Positions 16,302 through 25,139 of a DNA stretch of 64,000 bases are shown here, piece after piece (the first letter of the stretch is position 1; each line of letters opens with the position of its first letter). Both the position numbers and the translations under genes were made by a program. The notes under the pieces were generated by a model. That model did no database searches. It was not told the DNA's origin and was given only the letters and a program-made list of their open reading frames with translations. Source of the stretch: Myxococcota bacterium (lineage in GTDB: Bacteria > Myxococcota_A > Bradymonadia > UBA7976 > UBA1532); the NCBI GenBank assembly GCA_963169045.1, contig CAUJDF010000090.1, positions 1 through 64,000 of the forward strand, given 5' to 3'.

Positions 16302-18889
16302 GCGCCGTCGTCCGCCGAGTCCTCGCCCTCGCCGGCGGCGCGCTCGAGGAAGGCCAGCGCCACGCCGAGCGCGGTGCGCGCCTTGTCGACGGCCTGCTGC
16401 GCTCCGTCGTGGCGCGACCGCAGGGCGGCGAGCTCGGCGTCGAGGGCGTCGCGCGCCTGGCCGAGCGCCTCGAGCGACTCGGTGCGCTCGCGGAGCGCGG
16501 TGTCGCGCTCCGCCAGATCCTGCGCCAGCCCCTCGATCGTCCGCTCCATGTCGGCGATGCGCCCGTCGCGCGCGGCCACCTCGCCCTGCAGATCGGCGAT
16601 GGACGCGTCGCGCTCGGCCACCGCGGTGCGCAGGTCGGCGATCGCGGCGTCGCGCTCGGCCACCTGACCCTGCAGATCGGTGATGGACGCGTCGCGCTCG
16701 GCCACCGCGGTGCGCAGTCCGGCGATCGCGGCGTCGCGCTCGGCCACCTGGCCCTGGAGGTCGGCGATCGTCGCGTTGCGGCCCGCGATCTCGGCCTGCA
16801 GGTGGGCGACGTGCTCGTCGCGATCGGCCAGCTCCGACTGCAGCGTCGCGATGCTCGCGTCCCGGGCCGCGACCTGACCCTGCAGGTCGGCGATGTTCTC
16901 GTCACGGGCGGCCACATCGTCGGCGCGGCCCTGGCGCTCGGCCGCCAGCTCGGACCGCAGCGCCGCCTCGGCGTCGGCGGCGCGCTTCGCCTCCTCGTCG
17001 AGCAGCTCCTGCGCGCTCGCCAGCTCGCCGCCCAGGCGCCGCACCTCGGCCTCGGCCGCGTCGGCGCGCCCCGTCTCGCTGCCGAGGCGCTCGTTCAGCG
17101 CCTGCTCGCGGGCCTGGGCCTCGCCGGAGAGCCTGGCGACCTGCTGTTCGTGGGCCTGCTGCTGCGCGGCGGACGCCTCGGCGTGCGCCCGGACGCGCTC
17201 CGCCAGCTCCGCCTCGACCGCGGCCTTGGCGGCCCCGAGCTCGGCGAAGGCGGCGGCGTGGTCGGCGCGCAGGGTCGCCAGCGTGTCGGCGTGGGCCTCG
17301 GCGCGCGCGTCGTCCTCGGCCTCGTGCTTGGCGGCGAGGTCGGCGAGCGCCCGTGCGTGGGCGGCCTCGAGGTCGGCGATCGCCCGGTCGCGCGCCGCCT
17401 CGGCGTCGGCGAGCGCCTGCGCATGCGCGCTCGCGGCGGCCTCGGCGGCGGCGGCGTGGTCGCTGCGGGCCTTCGCGAGCGACTGCTCCCGCTCGGCGAC
17501 CCGCGCCTCGGCCCCGGCCAGCGCGAAGAGGTGCTTCTCCTCGAGCTCGTGGACCGACTGCGCGTGCGCGTCGCGCTCCACCTGGGCGCGGCGGGCGAGC
17601 TCGCGGTTCTCGGTGTGGCTCTTCTCGATCTCCTCGTTGGCCTTGTCGAGCCGCGCCCGCGTCTCGCCGAGCCGCTCCCGCAGGCCGTCGATCTCCTGCT
17701 CCGTCTCCTCGCGCGACTGCTCGAGGGCCTTGATGCGGCCCTCGGCGGCGCGGAGCGCGGCCTCGCCCTGCTCGACCTTTTCGGTCAGGCCGTCGATCTG
17801 CTCGCCGAGGTCGAAGAGCTGGCGATCCTTCGAGGTGAGACGGTCGCGGAGCTCGAGCACCTCGCGGTCGCGGCGGTTGAGCTCGTCGCGGACCTCGATC
17901 AGCTCGCGGCGCGCCGCGCTGTCGGTGCGCTTCTGGTTGGCGCGCTCGGCGTCGCGGCGGGCGAGCTCCTCCTTGGCGAGCTTCAGCTCCTGCTGCAGGC
18001 CGATCACGCGGGCGCGCAGGTCGCGCTGGTCGCGGTCGGACACGTGGAGCGGCGCCTCGGGGGCCGGAGCCGGCGTGGGGACCGGGGCGACGGCGGCCTG
18101 CGCGCGGCGGCCGACGTCGGTCGGGCCGTCCTCCTGCGGCGCCTGCGTGCGCACCTCGACCGAGGCCTCCGCCTCGACGGCGTCCTCGCCATCGAACGCG
18201 AAGGCCACGTCGAACGCCTCGTCCGCCGACGCGGCGGGCGCTTTCGGCTCGGGCGCCCGCTGCTGCAGGAGCGCGAGATCGATGTCGGCGACCATCGTGC
18301 CCTCTTCGTCGTCGCCGATGGCCGTCGTGCCGGGCCGGGACGGCGCCCCGGCGGCCCCCTGGTCCTCGCCGAGGAGCTCCTCGAAGGCGTGGTCGGCCTC
18401 GGCCTCGATCTCGGCGAGCTCGTGGGCGTTGAAGAGGCTGCCGCCGAGGTACGAGTCGTCGTTGCCCTCGGTGTCGCCGATCACTCTGCGCCGCGCGTCG
18501 TCCCCGGCGACGATCGGGTGCCGCACGAGGCCGTTGACGATGTCGATCAGCCGGCCGAGCTCGAACGGCCGCGTCAGGTAGGCGTCGGCGCGCGTGCGCA
18601 GCGCCTGGTGCTTCTCGAGGCGCTCGGCGCCCTGCTCGGCGGCGTCGATGACCATGACCACCGGCACCTCGGGCGCGCGCCGCCGCAGCTTGCTGCAGAG
18701 GCCGTAGCCGGCGCCCTTGGCGTCCATCAGCCCGAGGACCACGACCGTCGGTACGTCGAGACGCGCGAGCTGCACGCCCTCGTTGCCGTCGGCGAAGGTC
18801 TCCACCTCGACGCCGAGCGCGGCGAGGGCTCCCTGGAGCTGCTCGCTGAAGTCGATGTCGTTCTCGATGACGATGATTTTGCTGGGCAT
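16298..18889 (-). CDS. FrzS-like pseudo-receiver with long coiled coil
   Basis: An 863-residue protein: response-regulator receiver fold (1-125), acidic and Pro/Ala-rich linker (about 130-310), then roughly 500 residues of heptad-rich coiled coil. The receiver lacks the phospho-acceptor (Gly53 in VVVLGLMD) and has Arg107 for the conserved Lys (TRPF), so it should not be phosphorylated. Receiver plus coiled coil matches Myxococcus FrzS, a polar gliding-motility protein, so a role in cell polarity or motility is inferred. Near the C-terminus, nine 14-residue repeats (VAERDASIADLQGQ-type) form two heptads each. Its neighbour deoA appears functionally unrelated. Confidence 0.85.
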   Translation of the reverse strand: MPSKIIVIENDIDFSEQLQGALAALGVEVETFADGNEGVQLARLDVPTVVVLGLMDAKGAGYGLCSKLRRRAPEVPVVMVIDAAEQGAERLEKHQALRTRADAYLTRPFELGRLIDIVNGLVRHPIVAGDDARRRVIGDTEGNDDSYLGGSLFNAHELAEIEAEADHAFEELLGEDQGAAGAPSRPGTTAIGDDEEGTMVADIDLALLQQRAPEPKAPAASADEAFDVAFAFDGEDAVEAEASVEVRTQAPQEDGPTDVGRRAQAAVAPVPTPAPAPEAPLHVSDRDQRDLRARVIGLQQELKLAKEELARRDAERANQKRTDSAARRELIEVRDELNRRDREVLELRDRLTSKDRQLFDLGEQIDGLTEKVEQGEAALRAAEGRIKALEQSREETEQEIDGLRERLGETRARLDKANEEIEKSHTENRELARRAQVERDAHAQSVHELEEKHLFALAGAEARVAEREQSLAKARSDHAAAAEAAASAHAQALADAEAARDRAIADLEAAHARALADLAAKHEAEDDARAEAHADTLATLRADHAAAFAELGAAKAAVEAELAERVRAHAEASAAQQQAHEQQVARLSGEAQAREQALNERLGSETGRADAAEAEVRRLGGELASAQELLDEEAKRAADAEAALRSELAAERQGRADDVAARDENIADLQGQVAARDASIATLQSELADRDEHVAHLQAEIAGRNATIADLQGQVAERDAAIAGLRTAVAERDASITDLQGQVAERDAAIADLRTAVAERDASIADLQGEVAARDGRIADMERTIEGLAQDLAERDTALRERTESLEALGQARDALDAELAALRSRHDGAQQAVDKARTALGVALAFLERAAGEGEDSADDGA
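16531..16908. repeat. 42-bp tandem repeats in the coiled-coil gene
   Basis: About nine consecutive 42-bp units encode the 14-residue coil VAxRDxxIxxLQxx. Units alternate in an 84-bp super-repeat (VAERDAAI.. then VAERDASI..), which points to recent duplication of pairs. Every unit keeps the reading frame and the heptad phase, so copy changes would only lengthen or shorten the rod. Confidence 0.8.
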
Positions 18890-18925
18890 GTGTCGACCGC
18901 CGGACCCTCGAAAGACGCTGCCGCG

Positions 18926-18954
18926 ACGCTATGCCACCCCCGGGGCAGTGTCAA
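18926..18954 (-). promoter_or_regulatory. sigma-70-type promoter of the FrzS-like gene
   Basis: Read on the minus strand: TTGACA (18949-18954), a 17-nt spacer, then TAGCGT (18926-18931), giving a start about 30 nt upstream of ATG 18889. The box continues as TTGACACTGC, the same extension seen at 57570 and 61846. Confidence 0.65.
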
Positions 18955-19031
18955 TTACGGGCCTCGGGACCAGAAGCCTGGCGAGTCTCGCCGTTTCGTA
19001 GGACCATGGACGCCCCCCGGAGCCTCCAAGA

Positions 19032-19631
19032 TTGAACCAGCGACTGCTCGCCCGAAACGTGCCGCCGCCGGGCAGCACGGCCCGCACGGAGCTCCTCGAG
19101 ACCCTCGCCGAGGTCTTTCCGGAGACGATCGACGAGCTCGAGGCGCGCCTCGCCGAGCCGGCGCCGTGGCTCGTCGACGTCGCCACGCCCGAGGAGGCCG
19201 AGCGGGTGAAGGCCTGGGTCGAGGCCGCGTCGCCGGCCCGCCTCACGGTGGTGCTCGCGGTGGGTCCGCGCCCCCCGTCGCGCACGGCGGCGCTGATCGT
19301 GCTCGAGCAGCGCCTCGCCGAGCGGCGGGCGCGCGAAGCGCAGGCGCAGGCCGAGGAGGCGCAGCGGCGCCAGGCCGAGGCGCGCGAGCGGGCCAGGGCG
19401 CTGGCCTCGGAGCGCCGGCCATCGGGCCCCCTCGCCGGCCCGCCGCCCCGCCGGCGCTCGGCGCCGCTCCCGGTCGCGACGCCGGCGCCGGCGGCGATCC
19501 CCGAGGCGTCCGCGACCTCGCCGACGCGGTGGCTGCTCGTCGTGGCGGGGCTCGCCATCGCCGGCGGCGCTCTCGCCCTCGCGCGGTGCGGCGGCGACGC
19601 TCCACCGGCGACGGCGACGGAGGCGCGGTGA
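19032..19631 (+). CDS. tail-anchored membrane protein of unknown function
   Basis: A 199-residue protein: a small N-terminal alpha/beta domain (about 15-80, LLETLAEVFPETIDEL), a charged Ala/Arg/Gln/Glu helix (about 90-130), a Pro-rich linker and one C-terminal membrane helix (about 165-186). This is the layout of a tail-anchored cytoplasmic protein. No family is recognised. The TTG start at 19032 is chosen from GGAG nine nt upstream; no ATG or GTG exists before the domain. It overlaps the next gene by 4 nt (GTGA) and opens a three-gene coupled operon. Confidence 0.65.
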   Translation: MNQRLLARNVPPPGSTARTELLETLAEVFPETIDELEARLAEPAPWLVDVATPEEAERVKAWVEAASPARLTVVLAVGPRPPSRTAALIVLEQRLAERRAREAQAQAEEAQRRQAEARERARALASERRPSGPLAGPPPRRRSAPLPVATPAPAAIPEASATSPTRWLLVVAGLAIAGGALALARCGGDAPPATATEAR

Positions 19632-21052
19632 CGCGCGAGGCCGACCTCGCGCGGGTGATCGCGCTGCTGCGGAATCACGGCAACCACGCGACTTCCTTCC
19701 AGATTCTGGAGCGCGGACTCCAGTGGTGGTTCGACGGCGGCGACGCCGTGGTCGCCTACGTCGAGGCGGCGGGCGCGCGGGTCGTGGCCGGACCGCCGGT
19801 CGCCCCGGCCGCGTCGATGGCCGACGTCGTCCGTCGCTTCGTCGCCGCCTCCGGCGGGAAGCGCGTCGTGTTCTTCGCCGTGGAGGACGACTTCCTCGAG
19901 GCGCTGCGGCGCGGGGGCGTCGCGCACGACGCGGTGACGGTGGGCGTTCAGCCGGAGTGGGCCCCCGGCGCCTGGTCGATCGACGGCAAGGAGCGCCGCT
20001 CGCTGCGTGCCCAGGTGCACCGCGCCCAGAACAAGGGCGTCCGCGTGCGCCGCCTCTCGCCGGCCGAGATCGCGGCCGCGCCGCTGCGCGCCGAGATCGA
20101 CTGGGTGCTCCACCGCTGGCTGGCCTCGCGGCGCATGAGCGTCATGCGGTTCCTCGTCGACCTGCAGCCGTTCACGCTGCCCGCCGAGCGGCGCTACTAC
20201 GTCGCCGAGCGCGGCGATCGCGCCGTCGGCTTCCTCGCGGCGGTGCCGGTCTACGGGCGCCGGGGGTGGTTCTTCGAGGACGTGATCCGAGTCCCCGACG
20301 CGCCCAACGGCACGGCGGAGGCGCTCGTGCACGCGGCGCTCGCCGACGCGCGCGCAGCGGGCGACGCCTACGTGACGCTCGGCATGGCGCCGCTCGCCGG
20401 AATCGCCGGCGGCCCCGGACCGCACCGCCTGCTGCGCACCGTGCTGCGCGCCTGCCACCGTTGGCTCGGCTCGCTCTACGGCTTCGAGGGCGTGCGCGCG
20501 TTCAAGGCGCGCTTCCGGCCGGACCGCTGGACGCCCCAGTACGTGGTCGCGGTGCCGCCGCCCGCGGGCCTGCGGGCGTTCCAGGCGGTGCTCACCGCGT
20601 TCGCCGGTGGCGGGCTGCTGGCGTTCGGCGCGGACACCGTGCGGCGGCTGCTCGAACGCGTGCCCGCCGGCGTCTGGGCCGGCGGCCTTCGCGTGCTGGC
20701 GTGGCTGCTCGTGCCGTGGACGCTCCTGCTCGCGCGCATCGACGGCGCCCGCTGGTTCGGCGACGTCGCGATCCAGCGCGCGTGGGTGGCGTTCGACGCG
20801 ACGCTCGCCGTGGCGTTGTTGCTGCTGGCGCGTCTCGTGGCGCAGCGGCGGCCGGCGGCGAAGGCGCTGGGGATGCTGCTCGCCGGCGCGACCCTCGGCG
20901 ACTTCCTCCTCTCGACCGTCCAGGCGCTCCACCTGCACCGCGCGGTCGCGGGGTGGGCCGCGCTCGGTGTCGCCGTCGGGCTGTGCGGGCCGCTGCTGGC
21001 GTCGCTCTTCCTCGGCGCGATCTCGATCACCCGCGCGGAGGCGCCGCCGTGA
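19628..21052 (+). CDS. MprF-type (DUF2156) aminoacyl-transfer domain with C-terminal membrane region
   Basis: A 474-residue protein. Residues about 1-320 resemble the C-terminal catalytic domain of phosphatidylglycerol lysyltransferase (GNAT-like double fold; note SLRAQVHRAQNKGVRV, SRRMSVMRFLVDLQPF, and ERRYYVAERGDRAVGFLAA). The tail (about 325-470) holds three or four hydrophobic segments. In MprF the membrane part comes before the catalytic domain; here the order is reversed and the flippase-size domain is missing. It may transfer an aminoacyl group from tRNA to a lipid or membrane protein; that is inference. The GTG start overlaps the previous stop and the stop overlaps the next start, both as GTGA. 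Confidence 0.82.
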   Translation: MTREADLARVIALLRNHGNHATSFQILERGLQWWFDGGDAVVAYVEAAGARVVAGPPVAPAASMADVVRRFVAASGGKRVVFFAVEDDFLEALRRGGVAHDAVTVGVQPEWAPGAWSIDGKERRSLRAQVHRAQNKGVRVRRLSPAEIAAAPLRAEIDWVLHRWLASRRMSVMRFLVDLQPFTLPAERRYYVAERGDRAVGFLAAVPVYGRRGWFFEDVIRVPDAPNGTAEALVHAALADARAAGDAYVTLGMAPLAGIAGGPGPHRLLRTVLRACHRWLGSLYGFEGVRAFKARFRPDRWTPQYVVAVPPPAGLRAFQAVLTAFAGGGLLAFGADTVRRLLERVPAGVWAGGLRVLAWLLVPWTLLLARIDGARWFGDVAIQRAWVAFDATLAVALLLLARLVAQRRPAAKALGMLLAGATLGDFLLSTVQALHLHRAVAGWAALGVAVGLCGPLLASLFLGAISITRAEAPP

Positions 21053-22047
21053 GGCTCGCCGACCGCCTCGAGGTCGTGGCCGACGCGCTGGCCGCGGGCG
21101 CCGGTCCTGCCGAGGCGCTGGCGCTCGTGCAGTCGGCGGGACCCGAAGCGGCGCGGTGGGCGGCGAAGATGTCGGGCGTCGTCGGGGCAGGGGTGAGCCT
21201 CGCGTCGGCGCTCGCGCAGGCCGAGAAGCTGCGCCCGACCGAGGTCGCCCTGCTGCGGGCCGCCGAGCGCCACGGGGCGGTCGGCCCGGCGCTTCGCTGG
21301 ATGGCCGGCCGCCGGCGCGCGCGCCGCGCCCGCGTCGCCGGCGTCGCCCAGGGCACGTTCGTGCTGGTGGCGATGCTGGTCCTGACGATCCTCGCCTCGG
21401 CGTTGCCGGCCCTGGTCCTCGGGGGCGCCGTCGGACCGGCGGTGGCGCCGGGCCTCGCCGGGACGGGCGTCGGCCTGGCGGCGGTCTTCGTCGGCGTGCC
21501 GCTGGCGCTGCGCCGGCCGCGGGTGGCGGGCGCGCTGGCGGCGGTGCCCGCCGTCGGTCACCTGGTGCGACTGCAGGCGGAGGCGGAGCTGGCCGCGGCG
21601 ACGGCGGCGATCGTCGAAGCCGGGGGCACGCTGCGGGAGGGGCTGGCCGCGGCCGCGGAGGTCGTCGTCGTGCCGGCGCTCGCCGCCGGCGCCCGCGAGG
21701 GCCTCGGGCTGGTCGCGACGGACGGCGGGTCCCGCGCGCGCCGCCCGCGGCCGGTGAAGGCGGGCGTCGCCTCCGAGGCGCTGCTGCTGGCGCTGGTGGT
21801 CGGCGAGCGCGCCGGCGAGCTCCCCGCGCGCCTGCGGGCCTACGTCGCCGGCGCCGAAGCGCGCGTCACCGCGCGGCTCGTCGTCGCGCTCCGCGCTGTG
21901 CTGCTGGTGCTCATCGTGTGGCTCAGCCTCGAGGGCCTGCTCGGCGCGTCCGGCGGCTCCGCCGGCCTGTTCGATCTCGGCGGCGGCCTGCCCCTCGACC
22001 CCGGCACGCAGCGCGAGCTCGAGCAGCTGATGAAGGAAATCCAGTAG
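21049..22047 (+). CDS. GspF-like (T2SSF-type) membrane protein, orphan
   Basis: A 332-residue integral membrane protein with two weakly similar helical halves, each followed by membrane segments (about 103-142 and 283-303), the pattern of the GspF/PilC platform protein of type II secretion and type IV pili. Motifs such as GAGVSLASALAQAE and EAGGTLREGLAAAAE correspond to the repeated GxxLxxAL element of that family. No other secretion gene is nearby, so it may have been taken over for another role with the two genes it is coupled to. The assignment to the family is moderate. Confidence 0.7.
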   Translation: MRLADRLEVVADALAAGAGPAEALALVQSAGPEAARWAAKMSGVVGAGVSLASALAQAEKLRPTEVALLRAAERHGAVGPALRWMAGRRRARRARVAGVAQGTFVLVAMLVLTILASALPALVLGGAVGPAVAPGLAGTGVGLAAVFVGVPLALRRPRVAGALAAVPAVGHLVRLQAEAELAAATAAIVEAGGTLREGLAAAAEVVVVPALAAGAREGLGLVATDGGSRARRPRPVKAGVASEALLLALVVGERAGELPARLRAYVAGAEARVTARLVVALRAVLLVLIVWLSLEGLLGASGGSAGLFDLGGGLPLDPGTQRELEQLMKEIQ

Positions 22048-23007
22048 TTACGCAGATCGGCGGTCGGCGGCCTCCACCTCGAGGGCGGCGGCGTCGTCGG
22101 CGTTCCACCATGCCGTCACGCGGTGGCTCCACCAGGGCAGGGCGAAGCCGAGCCCGAGGCCCACCAGCACGTCGACGGCGAAGTGAAAGCGCAGCGCCAG
22201 CGTCGCGTAGATGGTGGAGAGGCCCGTCGGCAGGATGAACCAGAACGTCCGGCGGTGCATGCGCCAGGCGCACACCAGCACCAGGAGCGTGACCGTCGTG
22301 TGGCCCGACGGGAAGGCGTCATTGCGGTTGCTCGTGGCCACCAGGAGGAAGTGCTGGATGTCGTCGGTGAGCCACAGGCCGACGAGCGGCCCGTCGAAGC
22401 GCACTGGCGCCGCGTCGCCGAGCGCCTCGAAGATGATGGCGGGTGTGGTGGCCGGCAACACGATGTAGCCGGCGAAGCACACCAGCAGCGAGAGCGCGAC
22501 CGTGGAGGCATAGTGGCCGGCATCCTCGACCCGCCGCTTCGCCAGGAGCACGAAGAAGAGCGGCAGCGGAAAGACCAGGAAGAGCAGGTAGTTGACCTGC
22601 AGCCACTCCACGAGGGCCGGCGTGTTGTAGGCCTGCAACCGCTCGGTGACCACCGCCCCGAAGAGCTGGACGTCGAGATCCGCGAGCCGCTGCTCGATGG
22701 TCTGCACGCCGAGGCTGCGCGCGATCTGGCCGGTGAGCGAGTGCCCGAAGGCGAAGCACAGGATGATGCTCAACGCCCGGGTGCAGAACATCACGACGTG
22801 CCCGCGTCCGCGCGTCAGCAGGGCGACCGCGGTGGTGGCGACCGCGAGGAGCCCCACGTTGCGCACGGTGGGCCAGTAGACCTCGTCTCGGGCGCCGAAC
22901 AGCAGCACGACCAGCCACCAGAAGATCCAGAAGCCGGCCATGAGCAGCTCGGGCCAGTCGAGCTTCCAGCGTCGGAGTTGCCGCACCCGATCTGCCTCCC
23001 GGTCCAT
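22048..23007 (-). CDS. PAP2-superfamily membrane phosphatase
   Basis: A 319-residue membrane protein with about six to seven hydrophobic helices and PAP2 catalytic motifs: PSGHTT (loop C2) and LRFHFAVDVLVG, in which the His and Asp of motif C3 are kept. Members dephosphorylate lipid phosphates or act as phospho-alcohol transferases such as inositol-phosphoceramide synthase; the long N-terminal helices fit the PAP2_3 type. The active site faces outside the cytoplasm. Its stop directly abuts the stop of the GspF-like gene on the other strand. Confidence 0.88.
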   Translation of the reverse strand: MDREADRVRQLRRWKLDWPELLMAGFWIFWWLVVLLFGARDEVYWPTVRNVGLLAVATTAVALLTRGRGHVVMFCTRALSIILCFAFGHSLTGQIARSLGVQTIEQRLADLDVQLFGAVVTERLQAYNTPALVEWLQVNYLLFLVFPLPLFFVLLAKRRVEDAGHYASTVALSLLVCFAGYIVLPATTPAIIFEALGDAAPVRFDGPLVGLWLTDDIQHFLLVATSNRNDAFPSGHTTVTLLVLVCAWRMHRRTFWFILPTGLSTIYATLALRFHFAVDVLVGLGLGFALPWWSHRVTAWWNADDAAALEVEAADRRSA

Positions 23008-23077
23008 GCCCGCTCGCCCGCCTCGGGGTCCGCGAGTCTACCGGATTCGCGGCGAAGCGGCCTCTTGCAAGGGGCCG

Positions 23078-23105
23078 GCCCGACGAAGGCGTTGGCTCGT
23101 CGGGC
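23078..23105. promoter_or_regulatory. operator-like inverted repeat before the esterase gene
   Basis: A perfect 9-bp inverted repeat, GCCCGACGA (23078-23086) with TCGTCGGGC (23097-23105), sits just upstream of a -10-like GTTATC (23113-23118) that is 8 nt before ATG 23127. The position would let a dimeric regulator block the promoter. Function is inferred from placement only. Confidence 0.45.
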
Positions 23106-23126
23106 GCGCGGGGTTATCGTCGCGGC

Positions 23127-23762
23127 ATGAAGTGCATCTTCGCCCACGGGTTCGAAGGAGTGCCCTCCGGCCGCAAGCCGCGCTACCTGCGCGAGGCCCT
23201 CGGCCTCGACGTGGTGGCGCCGTCGATGGCCCGACGCGGGTGGACGTTCGAGGACCAGGTCGGCGTGCTCCTCGAGGAGATCGACCGCGTCGAGCCCGGT
23301 GAGGGGCCGCTGCTGATCGTCGGCAGCAGCGTCGGCGCCCTGGCCGCCGCGGTGGCCTCCACGCGCCGCCCCGAGCGCGACCTGCGCCTCGTCCTCCTCG
23401 CGCCCGCCGTCGGCGTCCACGAGATGTGGGAGCGTCAGCTCGGGAGCGAGGGCCTCGCGCTCTGGCGCGAGCTCGGCACGCTCCAGTACCGGCACCTCGG
23501 CGTCGAGCACGACGTGGAGCTGCGCTGGGGCCTCTACGAGCAGTGCCGCGACGCCGCCGGCGTCACGGTCACCCACAAGACGGCGGTGGTGCACGGCAAG
23601 CACGACGACGTCATCCCCGTCGGCCGTGCGCTCGACCTGACGGTCCGCTCGCCCGGTGTCGTCCGGCTTTACGTCGTCGACGACGGACACCGCCTGCTCG
23701 ACTCGCTCGACGTCGTCGCCGACGCCATCGAGCTCGTCAGCGGCCCGCCTTCAGGGCGGTGA
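23127..23762 (+). CDS. YqiA-like alpha/beta-hydrolase esterase
   Basis: A 211-residue cytoplasmic hydrolase of the UPF0227/YqiA type. The nucleophile elbow GSSVG gives Ser68, HGKHDDVIP supplies the acid and DDGHRL the His. It begins like YqiA (FAHGFEG, PSGRK, then an early [12 protein letters not shown]). The natural substrate is unknown. The last 26 nt overlap the end of pntB on the opposite strand. Confidence 0.85.
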   Translation: MKCIFAHGFEGVPSGRKPRYLREALGLDVVAPSMARRGWTFEDQVGVLLEEIDRVEPGEGPLLIVGSSVGALAAAVASTRRPERDLRLVLLAPAVGVHEMWERQLGSEGLALWRELGTLQYRHLGVEHDVELRWGLYEQCRDAAGVTVTHKTAVVHGKHDDVIPVGRALDLTVRSPGVVRLYVVDDGHRLLDSLDVVADAIELVSGPPSGR

Positions 23763-25137
23763 CGACGCGGTCCATGCTCTCGCGGGCGTCGCCGAAGAGC
23801 AGGCGCGCGTTCTCGTCGTAGAAGAGGGGGTTGTCGACGCCAGCGTAGCCGGCGCCGCGGCCGCGCTTGAGCACGACCGACAGGCCGGCCTTCCAGACTT
23901 CGAGCACCGGCATGCCATAGATGGGGCTGCTCGGATCGGTCTGCGCGCCGGGGTTGACGATGTCGTTGGCGCCGATGACGAGCACGACGTCGGTGTGCGG
24001 GAAGTCCTCGTTGATCTCGTCCATCTCGAGCACGACGTCGTAGGGCACGTCGGCCTCGGCCAGCAGCACGTTCATGTGGCCGGGCAGGCGGCCGGCCACC
24101 GGGTGGATGGCGAACCGCACGTCGCACCCGCGTGCCCGCAGCAGCTGCGTCATCTCGTGGACGGCGTGCTGCGCGCGCGCCACCGCCATGCCGTAGCCGG
24201 GCACGACGATCACGTTCTTCGCGTGCAGCAGACGCTCGACCAGCTCGTCGACGCTGACCTCGCGCACCTCGCCGCCCTCGCCGGGCAGGTAGGTCTTCAC
24301 CGTGGTCTCGGCGCCGAACCCGCCGAAGATCACGTTCCAGATCGAGCGGTTCATCGCCTTGCACATGATGTAGCTGAGGATGGCGCCGCTCGAGCCCACG
24401 AGCGCGCCGGTCACGATCAGCAGGTCGTTGGACAACATGAAGCCGGCGGCGGAGGCCGTCCAGCCGGAGTAGCTGTTGAGCATGGAGACGACGACCGGCA
24501 TGTCGGCGCCGCCGATCGCCATCACGAGATGCACGCCGAGCAGCGACGCCGCCACCGTCATCGCCGCGATCGCCCACAGCCCGTCCGTGCCGTCGGCCTG
24601 GACGAAGAACACGCCGAGCACGAGGCTGCCGACGAACAGCGTCAGGTTCAGCAGGTGGCGCCCCGGCAACAGCAGCGGCCGGCCGCTCAGGTTGCCGCGC
24701 AGCTTCAGGAACGCGACGACCGAGCCGGTGAACGTGATCGCCCCGATGAGCACGTCGGCGAAGATCTCGCCGAGCAGGATGCCGCGGCCGCCCGTCGCCG
24801 CCTGCGCCTCGGGGCCCAGGTACGAGGCGTAGCCGACGAGCACCGCCGCCGCGCCGACGAAGCTGTGCAACAGCGCGACCATCTCAGGCATGGCGGTCAT
24901 CGCCACGCGCGCCGCCATCGTCGCGCCGATGGCGCCGCCGACGACGAGCGCCCCGATCAGCGGGACGTAGGCGTCGACGTGGTTGCTCATGGCGGTCGCC
25001 ACGACGGCCACGAACATGCCGAACATGCCGTAGAGGTTGCCGCGCCGGGCCGTCTCCTGGCTCGACAGCCCGCGCAGGCTGAGGATGAACAGGACGCCGG
25101 AGGCGAGGTACGCGAGGGTGAGGAGGACGCTTTCCAC
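23737..25137 (-). CDS. pntB: NAD(P) transhydrogenase subunit beta
   Basis: A 466-residue subunit of the proton-pumping transhydrogenase that moves hydride from NADH to NADP+ using the proton gradient. The N-terminal 270 residues hold about eight or nine membrane helices; the C-terminal domain binds NADP(H) ([15 protein letters not shown] near 313-327, [17 protein letters not shown] and VLEVWKA). Length is typical. It starts 2 nt after the pntA stop. The 3' end overlaps the convergent esterase gene by 26 nt. Confidence 0.97.
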   Translation of the reverse strand: MESVLLTLAYLASGVLFILSLRGLSSQETARRGNLYGMFGMFVAVVATAMSNHVDAYVPLIGALVVGGAIGATMAARVAMTAMPEMVALLHSFVGAAAVLVGYASYLGPEAQAATGGRGILLGEIFADVLIGAITFTGSVVAFLKLRGNLSGRPLLLPGRHLLNLTLFVGSLVLGVFFVQADGTDGLWAIAAMTVAASLLGVHLVMAIGGADMPVVVSMLNSYSGWTASAAGFMLSNDLLIVTGALVGSSGAILSYIMCKAMNRSIWNVIFGGFGAETTVKTYLPGEGGEVREVSVDELVERLLHAKNVIVVPGYGMAVARAQHAVHEMTQLLRARGCDVRFAIHPVAGRLPGHMNVLLAEADVPYDVVLEMDEINEDFPHTDVVLVIGANDIVNPGAQTDPSSPIYGMPVLEVWKAGLSVVLKRGRGAGYAGVDNPLFYDENARLLFGDARESMDRVVTALKAGR

Positions 25138-25139
25138 GG

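Noticed and set aside
16409-21052. very long plus-strand open frames antisense to real genes, one of over 1500 codons
   Set aside because: Third-position GC removes stops from shadow frames; composition is Ala/Arg/Gly noise and the opposite strand carries a clear domain protein. Only the part from 19628 is real.
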